Both the position numbers and the translations under genes were made by a program. Below are positions 7,548 through 14,118 of a stretch of 17,099 nt of DNA, piece after piece. Location of the stretch: NCBI GenBank assembly GCA_002412545.1, contig DHVG01000008.1, forward strand, positions 1 through 17,099, written 5' to 3'. Below the pieces are notes generated by a model that searched no databases, had not been told where the DNA came from, and worked only from the letters and a program-made list of their open reading frames with translations. The stretch is from Elusimicrobia bacterium UBA5214 (GTDB lineage Bacteria > Elusimicrobiota > UBA5214). Positions within the stretch are counted from its first letter, which is position 1; every line of letters starts with the position of its first letter.

Positions 7548-7715
7548 TAGTGTAGTGCGTCATAAATCTCTTGACATCTGATTCTGCTTTGAGTTGTCAT
7601 TGCGAGCGACCAAAGGGAGCGTGGCAATCTCAACTCTTAGACGGAGATTGCTTCGTCGCTATGCTCCTCGCAATGACATCCAAATGTAAAGATCTGTTTG
7701 ACGCATCACACTAGT
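7546..7715. mobile_element. MITE-like nested inverted-repeat element (about 170 bp)
   Basis: The outer ends are imperfect inverted repeats: ACTAGTGTAGTGCGTCA at 7546-7562 pairs with 7699-7715 (15 of 17), and the similarity continues inward (TCTTGACATCTG versus TCTTTACATTTG). Nested inside is the dispersed ATTGCGAG palindrome: GTCATTGCGAG 7596-7606 against CTCGCAATGAC 7667-7677, with GCAATCTC/GAGATTGC within. The right end contains the TAG stop codon (7711-7713) of the upstream cytochrome gene. No coding sequence is seen inside. Confidence 0.75.
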
Positions 7716-8781
7716 AACTTTTTGGACTATGTTCAATCCCGCCTTTTTCTGCGGGATGACATTTCAAATAACATTCACCTTTAAACTCACCACGGTCAAT
7801 AAATTCAAACCGACCGACACTGTCCGCTTGCGCACGGTCAAGACGAAATTCAATCAGATGTGTATTCTCCGCTGAACCGTGTGAATTATGGCAGGAATAA
7901 CAGGAATTTTTTTTCTCACTGATATGTAATGAATGATAAGGAAAACTTTCATTGTTTAAAATACTTCTTCGGGAATGACATTCATAGCAGAGAGCATAAA
8001 TAAACTCATCCTCAAGATAACCATCTTGAGTAGTATAATTTTTGACTAAGATTGGTGAATAGATTGACCCATGCGGACCGGATGGTCCTTTCGGGTCATC
8101 ATTATTATGACAATCGGTGCAATTAAGGATACTTTTTTCTGCTTTCAACGGTGGTAAAAGTGAAGGAACATTGAGATTTTTTCCTTCAGATTCTACCGGA
8201 TGATAAGAAGGATTAGTCGGTTGGAACTCAATCGCTTTATTGGTCCTTCCGGAAGGTAAATTAGCACTGTTAGAATGACATTTATAACAGAGTTCATACT
8301 CAAATTTCAAACCCGGATTATTCCCGGGTTTCTTTTTACCTTTCTCAATATTTATTTTTTTATAACTACGGTGTGGTTCGTGACAATCGGCACATTCGCT
8401 ATGTCGTGGTATTCTTGGATTCACTTCCGGTAAAATTTCTCCCCGCCAATGAATCCGTCTAAGTTCAACCGGATGATGAGATGACTTACTAAATTCAGCA
8501 GAAATATCTATGAGAGAAACTTTGTAACTAAGACGACCAGTATTTTTTGACTTTCCTCTTTTCTCTTCACCACCGTGACAGAGGTAACAGAATCGCTCTT
8601 CTCCGGCAGTCGCCCAAGGTTCACCACGAACATACCGTTTATGACAGGAAAGACAACTTGCCGGTAAAGTATCCGCAGTTCTTTTATGTATTTTTTCGCG
8701 CGCTTCTTGAGCGAACAAAAAAGATAAAAAAAAATAAGAAATAAAGATAAAAATAAAAAATCTACTTAATCGCCTATCCAT
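7711..8781 (-). CDS. Multiheme c-type cytochrome (7 CXXCH + 1 CX3CH)
   Basis: 356 residues with signal peptide MDRRLSRFFIFIFISYFFLSFLFA. Heme motifs in order: CLSCH, CYLCH, CADCH (EPH), CYKCH, CTDCH, CYECH, CYSCH (NSH). An eighth possible site is C337-YLK-C341-H342, with three instead of two residues between the cysteines. Repeated His-Pro elements (SHHPVE, SYHPVE) precede heme pairs, as in cytochrome c3/doubled-CXXCH families where such His residues supply the second heme ligand. It is the second gene of the cytochrome run and probably a periplasmic or outer-surface electron conduit. The stop codon lies inside the end of a MITE-like element, so the last residues (PKSY) may have been set by that insertion. 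An upstream TATAAT suggests a modest promoter of its own. Confidence 0.9.
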   Translation of the reverse strand: MDRRLSRFFIFIFISYFFLSFLFAQEAREKIHKRTADTLPASCLSCHKRYVRGEPWATAGEERFCYLCHGGEEKRGKSKNTGRLSYKVSLIDISAEFSKSSHHPVELRRIHWRGEILPEVNPRIPRHSECADCHEPHRSYKKINIEKGKKKPGNNPGLKFEYELCYKCHSNSANLPSGRTNKAIEFQPTNPSYHPVESEGKNLNVPSLLPPLKAEKSILNCTDCHNNDDPKGPSGPHGSIYSPILVKNYTTQDGYLEDEFIYALCYECHSRRSILNNESFPYHSLHISEKKNSCYSCHNSHGSAENTHLIEFRLDRAQADSVGRFEFIDRGEFKGECYLKCHPAEKGGIEHSPKSY

Positions 8782-8797
8782 CCAATAACAATAAAAA

Positions 8798-8803
8798 ATT
8801 ATA
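8798..8803 (-). promoter_or_regulatory. Possible -10 box of the octaheme-type cytochrome gene
   Basis: A perfect TATAAT on the minus strand lies 17 bases before ATG 8781, but no recognisable -35 (CAAGAG at 17-bp spacing) and no extended TGn is present. Real but activator-dependent, or chance. Confidence 0.35.
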
Positions 8804-8832
8804 GCCTATCGCAAAAGTCGCTCTTGGCTAAT

Positions 8833-8920
8833 GATTGCACAGATTTTGGAAAGATTACGCAGATTTTATCGTCGGGATTTTTAATCTGTGTAATCGGCAT
8901 TTTTTAATCACTGTAATCAA
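8833..8920. repeat. GATTACGCAGATT-type dispersed inverted repeat
   Basis: GATTACGCAGATT (8853-8865) pairs with AATCTGTGTAATC (8883-8895), 12 of 13, and further partial units occur on both sides (GCACAGATTTT, AATCACTGTAATC). It fills most of the gap between two cytochrome genes. Repeats with this GATTACRCAGATT core occur between genes in many bacterial genomes. No gene is supported here. Confidence 0.65.
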
Positions 8921-8948
8921 GGGCTGAGTTTTACGAAGCCCTAAAAAA

Positions 8949-9968
8949 TTAGTAATCCCCGATATGACAGTCACAACAGACCCTTTCCGGGTCTCCGGTA
9001 GCAAAGGTAGCTCCGGGTTTACGCCAGAATTGTCGCTCACCACCAAAATATTTACCCGAATTAGCGGTATTACTTCCTCCATTATGCGGGTCATGACAGG
9101 CGGTGCATTGAACAAAATCATCACGGTCAAGCACACCACTTGCTCTTATCACCGCTAATGCTTTCAACCCTCGGGAATTAGCAGTTACATCATCAAGCAC
9201 ATTTTGATGCATATAAAACGAGTAAAAAGCATGTTCACAAGAATGTCTTGTGGCAAAATCCGGGACATTGTCTCCAGGACGCTGTGGGGTAGGATTAGGA
9301 TAGGTGGTATCACTAGTGTTTAATCTACCATCGGTGTCCAAATCACCTCCAGTCATATTTATCTCGCTAACCGTTCCGGTTGAATTATATACCGCACCGA
9401 TTTTCACTGTCCCATCGTGACAGGAAAAACATACTCTGGAAGAACCGCTTGAAGGCCAGTCTTTTTCAAATGTATCATCTTCACTTGTTGGCACTTCATC
9501 ACCCCAAGCGTCATCCGGACCCTTTTCCCAAATAAATGATGATGACGGACCGTAAATCCAGGTGCTCAACCGCACCGCCCAAGATTCATCTTCTTCGTAC
9601 ATATACTTCGGCGGACCGGAACTAAATGAAACACGCGCTGAATTAACTGCAGTCGTAAGTTGATGACTAATCAGAGGCAGACGAAATTGTTTATTAGTAA
9701 AACTACTATCCCCGTAAGCATCGGCATAATAAGTATAAGTAGTAGTATGACTCATTAAATTCTGGTTAAATGGTAGACCACCCGCAGGTTGACGCAAATG
9801 GGGTATGTGACAGAATTTACATACCTGTGTCTCACTTGTCGCTTTAACCGCCCCCGAAATACTATTATTTGCACTTAAATTATGTATACAATCAGGGTCT
9901 GTAACATTGGCAAAAAGTTTACCACTGGAGAAAAACAAAAGGAAAAAAGAGAAAATTATTTTCTTCAT
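8949..9968 (-). CDS. Tetraheme c-type cytochrome, first gene of the cytochrome cluster
   Basis: 339 residues with signal peptide MKKIIFSFFLLFFSSGKLFA. Heme motifs: CKFCH (IPH) near the N-terminus, CFSCH (DGTVKIG) in the middle, CTACH (DPHNG) and CCDCH close to the C-terminus. The order HNLS...VCKFCHIPH ... CFSCHDGT ... CTACHDPHN ... C..CH is a recognisable multiheme layout in metal-reducing and related bacteria. It has long inserts between motifs 1 and 2 (about 125 residues, rich in Trp/Asp/Ser) and two extra cysteines (DPDC, SCEH). A near-perfect sigma70 promoter stands just upstream, so this is likely the lead gene for the downstream cytochromes. It is exported; donor and acceptor unknown. 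Confidence 0.9.
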   Translation of the reverse strand: MKKIIFSFFLLFFSSGKLFANVTDPDCIHNLSANNSISGAVKATSETQVCKFCHIPHLRQPAGGLPFNQNLMSHTTTYTYYADAYGDSSFTNKQFRLPLISHQLTTAVNSARVSFSSGPPKYMYEEDESWAVRLSTWIYGPSSSFIWEKGPDDAWGDEVPTSEDDTFEKDWPSSGSSRVCFSCHDGTVKIGAVYNSTGTVSEINMTGGDLDTDGRLNTSDTTYPNPTPQRPGDNVPDFATRHSCEHAFYSFYMHQNVLDDVTANSRGLKALAVIRASGVLDRDDFVQCTACHDPHNGGSNTANSGKYFGGERQFWRKPGATFATGDPERVCCDCHIGDY

Positions 9969-9995
9969 AACTTTTATATATCATCCATCCATTAA

Positions 9996-10024
9996 ATTAT
10001 ATATCAAAAAAGATACAGAGTCAA
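9996..10024 (-). promoter_or_regulatory. Near-consensus sigma70 promoter of the cytochrome cluster
   Basis: Minus strand: -35 TTGACT (10024-10019), 17-bp spacer, -10 TATAAT (10001-9996, perfect). The expected transcription start leaves a leader of about 20 bases before ATG 9968. The leader contains GGATGGATG but no textbook Shine-Dalgarno. Confidence 0.85.
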
Positions 10025-10147
10025 CTCTAAAAAAATGTGATTTTTATTACATAAGGCGCCAAAACGCTAACTACCCGCAAAAGCGCCAAAAAAATACCGG
10101 TAATTCTATCCATGCTTCGCCCACGCAGGTTGCTTAATTGTTGACCC

Positions 10148-10525
10148 TCACCTCAGGTATTTCCTTGCTTCTTGAAGAAATTCTTTTGCTTTTCCGATTA
10201 ACTCTTCTGCTTGTTCTTTTGTCGCAACAAGTTGAGGTTCGTAGTCGCTATTTTGTCTTAACTCAAATGCTTTAGACAAAGCATCAAAATATTTTTTCTC
10301 AAAAATATTGTTTTTAACAAATTCTTTGTTAAAATACGAAATTACTGCTTTATGGCTTGAGTAAGCGAGTCCTTTACTAAGAAGTATTGCCTCCGCACAG
10401 TAAAACATTGCATAATAACTTCTGGAGACAGAAAAGTCGTATAATCCCTTTTCCAAATTAAGTTCAGCACTATAAATACTATCATTTGCCTTTTCCAAGT
10501 ATCCTTTTATTTCTTCTTGATTCAT
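10148..10525 (-). CDS. HEPN-domain protein (toxin-type partner of MNT nucleotidyltransferase)
   Basis: 125 residues, all helical, the usual size for a stand-alone HEPN protein. It carries the family core RSYYAMFYCAEAILL followed by GLAYSSHKAVISYF and the motif R-QNS-DY, the R-x3-D-Y form of the HEPN active-site element, at about residues 90-95. It overlaps the upstream MNT gene by four bases (ATGA), and AAGGA sits nine bases before its ATG, so the pair is translationally coupled. In characterised MNT/HEPN systems the HEPN protein is an RNase toxin that the nucleotidyltransferase neutralises, often by AMPylation. That role is inferred here from family and arrangement. The motif lacks the His of the HepT R-x4-H form, so RNase activity is less certain. 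Confidence 0.88.
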   Translation of the reverse strand: MNQEEIKGYLEKANDSIYSAELNLEKGLYDFSVSRSYYAMFYCAEAILLSKGLAYSSHKAVISYFNKEFVKNNIFEKKYFDALSKAFELRQNSDYEPQLVATKEQAEELIGKAKEFLQEARKYLR

Positions 10526-10863
10526 AAAGTTATTCCTTCTCGTCTAACATTCAATAATAAAGGAGTATTTCTGCCAACAAATTCACTCTCTGATTTTATC
10601 ACATAGGAGATTAACAATTCATACTGATAACAGACCTCATTAATAATATTAAAAACTTTCTCAAATTCTTCTTCCCATTTATCAAATTCCTTCAGGACAA
10701 TCATAATATCAATATCCGAACCTTCGGTAGCATCACCACGTGCTTTTGAACCGTAAAGGATTATCCGTGATAAATTACTTCCGTAAAGTTTTTTTAAACT
10801 TTGAACCAGTTCATTAATTGCTAATTTTTCTTTCTCGTTTAAAGAAACTATATTATTTTTCAT
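10522..10863 (-). CDS. MNT-type nucleotidyltransferase (antitoxin-type partner of HEPN)
   Basis: 113 residues. The nucleotidyltransferase motif GSKARGDATEGSDIDIMIVL (about residues 43-62) has the GSxARG turn and the paired aspartates of SDID that bind metal, so the catalytic residues look intact. It is the minimal nucleotidyltransferase (DNA polymerase beta-like) fold, immediately upstream of and overlapping a HEPN gene, the standard MNT/HEPN two-gene module. The likely role is modification or inhibition of the HEPN partner; substrate not shown by sequence. The start ATG is weakly supported by GAAAG just upstream. No separate promoter was seen in the 55-bp gap to the preceding gene. Confidence 0.88.
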   Translation of the reverse strand: MKNNIVSLNEKEKLAINELVQSLKKLYGSNLSRIILYGSKARGDATEGSDIDIMIVLKEFDKWEEEFEKVFNIINEVCYQYELLISYVIKSESEFVGRNTPLLLNVRREGITL

Positions 10864-10918
10864 TCTTTCTTGTTAAACATTTTTTTTCATCGCCGGTATC
10901 GTTCATAGTGAATTTTAA

Positions 10919-11443
10919 TTAAATTTTTTGTATTTCTTTAAGAAAAATTTTTATATTCTTTTTAAATAGAAAAAGTACAGTATCCCGAGGAGAATTCGCT
11001 ATTGCCTTATCAGCCGCATTCTGTATATCTTGTGGTTTTATTCTAAATTTCCTTGTGACAAAAAGTGCATCTTTTATATCTTGCTCGGTAAATCTTCCTA
11101 ATTTAGAAATAATAATGTCTATTGGACTGAGAACTTTCACCGTGAGTAATTTGTTCTTCTTAAGTGGAAGAGCCCTTTTTCTATATCCCGGCACAAGGTC
11201 AATTACTGACCAGCGAGATATATTTTCACCCAAATCTGCAGGGATACCTTTTGATTTCAAAAAACTAATTAAATTTTCTATATCTCCTTTCACTTCAGCA
11301 TCAAGGTCTACAGTTGCTCTTTTTTGCATTCCGTAATATTGGATGGCTAAACCACCGGCAAGAATAACTTCTAACTTATTTCTTGTTTTTAGTGTAAACT
11401 CCTCAAGTAAAGCAATAATTTGTTTAAAATTAACTTGAGACAA
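10919..11443 (-). CDS. AbiEii/DUF6036-like nucleotidyltransferase-fold protein
   Basis: 174 residues. The segment VILAGGLAIQYYGMQKRATVDLDAEV matches the G-G-x-A ... YG..R.T.DLD signature of the AbiEii/DUF1814-DUF6036 nucleotidyltransferase group; the later VLSPIDIIISKLGRFTEQDIKDAL fits their helical K..R...DI.D element. The start codon is TTG at 11443: GGAGG nine bases upstream is the best ribosome-binding site in the window, and no other start occurs before the conserved core. It overlaps the end of the preceding 111-residue gene by 14 bases, pointing to co-translation. AbiEii-type proteins act as toxins that modify RNA in some systems. Here the pairing with an unrecognised small protein is suggestive only. 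Confidence 0.75.
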   Translation of the reverse strand: MSQVNFKQIIALLEEFTLKTRNKLEVILAGGLAIQYYGMQKRATVDLDAEVKGDIENLISFLKSKGIPADLGENISRWSVIDLVPGYRKRALPLKKNKLLTVKVLSPIDIIISKLGRFTEQDIKDALFVTRKFRIKPQDIQNAADKAIANSPRDTVLFLFKKNIKIFLKEIQKI

Positions 11444-11765
11444 AGGTTAGTGCCTCCAGAAATTTTCTATATTCACGCTTATCAATCCGTTCATTTTTTC
11501 TTTCTAAAGGTTTTCGGTGGATGTAATTTTCTAAAAGAGTCCTGAAATTAGTGTACCAGATACACGCTTTCTCATAACTCATCCTGACTTCTTTAATCCG
11601 GAGATAACTTTCCCAGTCAAGAGTGTCATTTAAGAGTATCTCCAACCAGAGCAGGTGAGAACTTTTTTTATCTTTTAAAACTTCTTCTAAAGTTTCTGCA
11701 CCAGTATAAAAAGGAATTACTTTTAAGGATGACATATCTTTATCAAACGGCATAATTTTTGACAT
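11430..11765 (-). CDS. Unrecognised small helical protein, possible partner of the downstream nucleotidyltransferase
   Basis: 111 residues, not recognised. It is charged and mostly predicted helical (TLEEVLKDKKSSHLLWLEILL, then RMSYEKACIWYTNFRTLLENYI) with a very basic stretch HRKPLERKNERIDKREYRKF near the C-terminus that could bind nucleic acid. No signal peptide or membrane segment. It is first in the cassette behind a strong promoter and overlaps the nucleotidyltransferase gene by 14 bases. An antitoxin or cofactor role is a guess from position. ATG 11765 has only a weak GAAGA before it; the in-frame ATG five codons later is no better. Confidence 0.65.
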   Translation of the reverse strand: MSKIMPFDKDMSSLKVIPFYTGAETLEEVLKDKKSSHLLWLEILLNDTLDWESYLRIKEVRMSYEKACIWYTNFRTLLENYIHRKPLERKNERIDKREYRKFLEALTFVSS

Positions 11766-11784
11766 TCTTCGTCAAATGGCGAGA

Positions 11785-11803
11785 CCCTTCGCTCCGCTCA
11801 GGG
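11785..11803. repeat. CCCTTCGCTCCGCTCAGGG palindromic repeat in the leader of the toxin-antitoxin cassette
   Basis: Imperfect palindrome with CCCT/AGGG outer arms, flanked by GTGACG, a widespread intergenic repeat form. It lies about 20 bases before the ATG of the first cassette gene, within the transcribed leader. Confidence 0.55.
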
Positions 11804-11876
11804 TGACGTCGTCCTTGTAGTATATTTTGCCGTTTCATATTGTATCTCGAGACCGTTGAAAAATATCTACGGTTTT

Positions 11877-11904
11877 ATTATATCAAATTTAGCAGAAAAG
11901 TCAA
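11877..11904 (-). promoter_or_regulatory. sigma70-type promoter of the nucleotidyltransferase/HEPN cassette
   Basis: Minus strand: -35 TTGACT (11904-11899), 16-bp spacer, -10 TATAAT (11882-11877). It leaves a leader of about 105 bases containing a small ACCGT/ACGGT stem-loop and the palindromic repeat before ATG 11765. Confidence 0.8.
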
Positions 11905-11926
11905 AAAGATTTTTTTGTGAAATTAT

Positions 11927-11992
11927 TTACGGTTTTTCAGCAGGCGGTATCTCGGGTGACGGTGGCACTCCTATTGGTAACGAAGGTGCGGA
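11927..11992 (-). pseudogene. Orphan duplicate of the PorV-like gene's 3' end
   Basis: Read on the minus strand this encodes SAPSLPIGVPPSPEIPPAEK followed by P and a TAA stop. It parallels the end of the adjacent PorV-like protein (SPALPIEVPPPPEILPTEKKP, then stop). At DNA level 11938-11981 matches 12081-12124 at 34 of 44 positions. It is not in frame with that gene, has no start of its own and is separated from it by a twin-hairpin repeat. It is either the remnant of a second copy or of the original gene end displaced by an insertion. Confidence 0.75.
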
Positions 11993-11994
11993 AA

Positions 11995-12065
11995 AATGTA
12001 GTAGCAAAGCTTGCTTTGCCTACAACTTGAATTAGCCGAGCAAGCTCGGCAACTACAATGTAGTA
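11995..12065. repeat. Twin-hairpin repeat element flanked by 9-bp direct repeats
   Basis: Two near-perfect stem-loops, GCAAAGC-TT-GCTTTGC (12004-12019) and GCCGAGC-AA-GCTCGGC (12035-12050), lie within TGTAGT ... ACTACA inverted ends (11997-12002 and 12052-12057). The 9-mer AATGTAGTA flanks it at 11995-12003 and 12057-12065, like a target-site duplication. It starts one base past the TAG stop of the PorV-like gene. It may also serve as a transcript-end stabiliser. Confidence 0.75.
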
Positions 12066-12066
12066 T

Positions 12067-14118
12067 CTATGGTTTCTTTTCGGTAGGTAGTATTTCGGGT
12101 GGAGGAGGCACTTCTATTGGTAATGCGGGAGACGCCGTTCCAGTAACCACAATCGCAATCGGACTATAGGAAGAAGTAGAATTTGCTGGTGGTGTGTCAA
12201 GAAAAGGTTCAGCACCCATACGGGGATTACCGGCGGAAACCGAGAAATAATAAGTTGTCCCTGGTTCAAGACCTTTAACCGTAATTGTAGAACCGTCCCA
12301 GCCGGTCGGTTCAACTGATTGCCAAACCGCCGAAAGTCCAGTAAGATTTTTGTCTCTATCTACCCATTTCTCATAATCTATACCGGCTAAAGTATAAGTT
12401 GCCCGTAAAGTATAATACAGTTCAGGGGGAGTAATTATTACTTCAGCAGGAATAATTGTTAAAGTAATACTGGAAGTATAAACTGCTAATATTTCTGGAA
12501 CATTCGGTACTGCGGGTTTAACGAATTCTTCAGTAGTATAGTAAAGAGGTTCAGCAAGATTGCCATATTTATCAACCGCTTGCGATTTGATTCTATTGAA
12601 ATAATCATTACCAAAAATTGTGCCCACCTTATCATCTAAAATGCGAAACAGTGTCCCCTCCTGCTCTGAATGGTCTATCCAGGATGTATAATCAGCATTA
12701 TTCTTACGATAGGCAAATCTCACGGTGTCAATATTTTTTGTTGAACCGCTCGGGTCTTGCCAGTCACATTGAAGAATGATTGAATTATCACCGGCTACTG
12801 GCTTCTGAGCAAAGACCAACCCTGAACCGTTCGGTGGTTTGGTATCCAGAGGAAAAATATCACTATAAGCACCCGTTGTTCCACCTTGCAAATCGTCAGC
12901 GAGAAGACATATCCGAATATTTGTTTCTTGATTATTGAAATCCTTCTTTGCGTCCCAGTAAAGAGTATGCACAATACCAGTGGAAACCAATCCTACTTCA
13001 CCCCAGGTTGTATTAGAGGACTTTGTTGAACCTTGACATTCGTAAAACAAATTCACTTTCACTGTATCCGTATCCGCATCAAGGACATTATAAGTTACGG
13101 TTACAGTCGTCGTGCTTTCTTTCTGTCCAGCGGTGATTACTTTAATTTCTGGTGCTTGATTTACTCGTGGCAAGTACTTAAGCGGAGGACCGAATTTCAT
13201 TGTCAAAGATATACGGTGTAAAGTAGTGCGGATTGGATTATCTTTCTCACCGGTACCAGTATAAGCATAGTCAAGGTCAAATTTTTTCATTTTCAAACCA
13301 AAACCAAGACCAAAAATATTCATTTTACTCTGTCTCCCAATCCCAGTCCGTAAACGAATAGAAGGTATTTCTACCGGATAATACTCTATACCAATAATTT
13401 GTTTCCATTCATCATCATTCGGTTTAACTAAATCAAGTGCAAAAAGAAAACGGTCATTCTTAAACTGTAATGGATAGGTAGCACCGATTCTTACGGTTGT
13501 TGGTAAAGGGTCAGCGATATTTTTATATTTCAATTTACCGAAAAGATTTTGGATACTCACCGCGAACCAAATTTTATTTTTTATATAAAGGAACGCCCAG
13601 TCAGTGGTGAAACTTGTTGCCGGATAATCTTCAGCTAAACGACTGTGAATATATTTCAAATTCATCCCGGCAAAGAGTGGCTCAGTTTTGTCCAACCTTT
13701 TCCCTAAACTGAAAGTAAACACGGTATCTTCTTCAACTTTTATTTTCCGGCTTGAAAGGTCAAATTCAACAATTTCTTCTTCCCCGGCAGTGTAGCCCAA
13801 ATAACTTAACCCGAGATTCAATTTTCTTGTCGGTAAGAATAAACCAGCAAACTGGTATCTACTACCGGGAATAAATCCCGGCCAGAGTGAAAAGTTCAAT
13901 TCCTGCGGGATAAATAAACCCATCCCCGAGGGATTAGTGTAAATACTGGCAATATCTTCACTTAATCCGGATGATACACCTCCCATACCTTGCAGCCGGA
14001 CTGAAGGAATTTCCTGCAAAAATAATCCACCAGATGTGCCGGGGCTACCCGCGTAACTTTGAGTAGCGAGTAGAAAGTAGAAAGTAGAGAGAATGAGGAG
14101 AAATTTATTGTTATTCAT
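12067..14118 (-). CDS. PorV/PorQ-like outer-membrane beta-barrel protein with C-terminal Ig/FN3-like domains
   Basis: 683 residues. A signal peptide (about 1-23) precedes the signature VRLQGMGGVSSGLSEDIASIYTNPSGMGLF, the conserved start of the PorV/PorQ (UPF0164-like) barrel family. Barrel-like alternating strands continue to about 310. Then come Ig-like and FN3-like domains (DADTDTVKVNLFYE ... LYWDA; GLEPGTTYYFSVSAGN) and a proline-rich tail PIEVPPPPEILPTEKK. PorV is an outer-membrane component of the type IX secretion pathway; family members occur with secreted FN3 proteins in many phyla. It overlaps the upstream four-helix-bundle gene by eight bases (ATGAATAA). Oddities: the signal peptide core is encoded by a heptamer repeat, the barrel is fused to about 370 extra residues, and the 3' end is duplicated downstream. 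Confidence 0.85.
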   Translation of the reverse strand: MNNNKFLLILSTFYFLLATQSYAGSPGTSGGLFLQEIPSVRLQGMGGVSSGLSEDIASIYTNPSGMGLFIPQELNFSLWPGFIPGSRYQFAGLFLPTRKLNLGLSYLGYTAGEEEIVEFDLSSRKIKVEEDTVFTFSLGKRLDKTEPLFAGMNLKYIHSRLAEDYPATSFTTDWAFLYIKNKIWFAVSIQNLFGKLKYKNIADPLPTTVRIGATYPLQFKNDRFLFALDLVKPNDDEWKQIIGIEYYPVEIPSIRLRTGIGRQSKMNIFGLGFGLKMKKFDLDYAYTGTGEKDNPIRTTLHRISLTMKFGPPLKYLPRVNQAPEIKVITAGQKESTTTVTVTYNVLDADTDTVKVNLFYECQGSTKSSNTTWGEVGLVSTGIVHTLYWDAKKDFNNQETNIRICLLADDLQGGTTGAYSDIFPLDTKPPNGSGLVFAQKPVAGDNSIILQCDWQDPSGSTKNIDTVRFAYRKNNADYTSWIDHSEQEGTLFRILDDKVGTIFGNDYFNRIKSQAVDKYGNLAEPLYYTTEEFVKPAVPNVPEILAVYTSSITLTIIPAEVIITPPELYYTLRATYTLAGIDYEKWVDRDKNLTGLSAVWQSVEPTGWDGSTITVKGLEPGTTYYFSVSAGNPRMGAEPFLDTPPANSTSSYSPIAIVVTGTASPALPIEVPPPPEILPTEKKP
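14061..14095. repeat. RAGTAGN heptanucleotide repeat, 4-5 copies, in a signal-peptide coding region
   Basis: GAGTAGC, GAGTAGA, AAGTAGA, AAGTAGA, then the degenerate GAGAATG. On the minus strand it encodes LILSTFYFLLAT, the hydrophobic core of the PorV-like protein signal peptide. Same family as the repeat in the tetraheme cytochrome signal peptide. Confidence 0.85.

Noticed and set aside
8920..8942. Rho-independent terminator after the first cytochrome gene
   Set aside because: AGGGCT/AGCCCT forms a short stem 7 bases past the stop, but no T-run follows it on the minus strand and the stem is only six pairs.
8855..9139. 94-codon minus-strand ORF overlapping the end of the tetraheme cytochrome
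   Set aside because: It overlaps conserved heme motifs in another frame and runs into a dispersed repeat; no sign of coding.
10062..10125. Terminator or operator from GGCGCC/GCGCCAAAA motifs between the cassette and the cytochrome promoter
   Set aside because: The GGCGCCAAAAC and AAGCGCCAAAA units are similar but do not form a convincing stem with a T-run, and no known operator matches.
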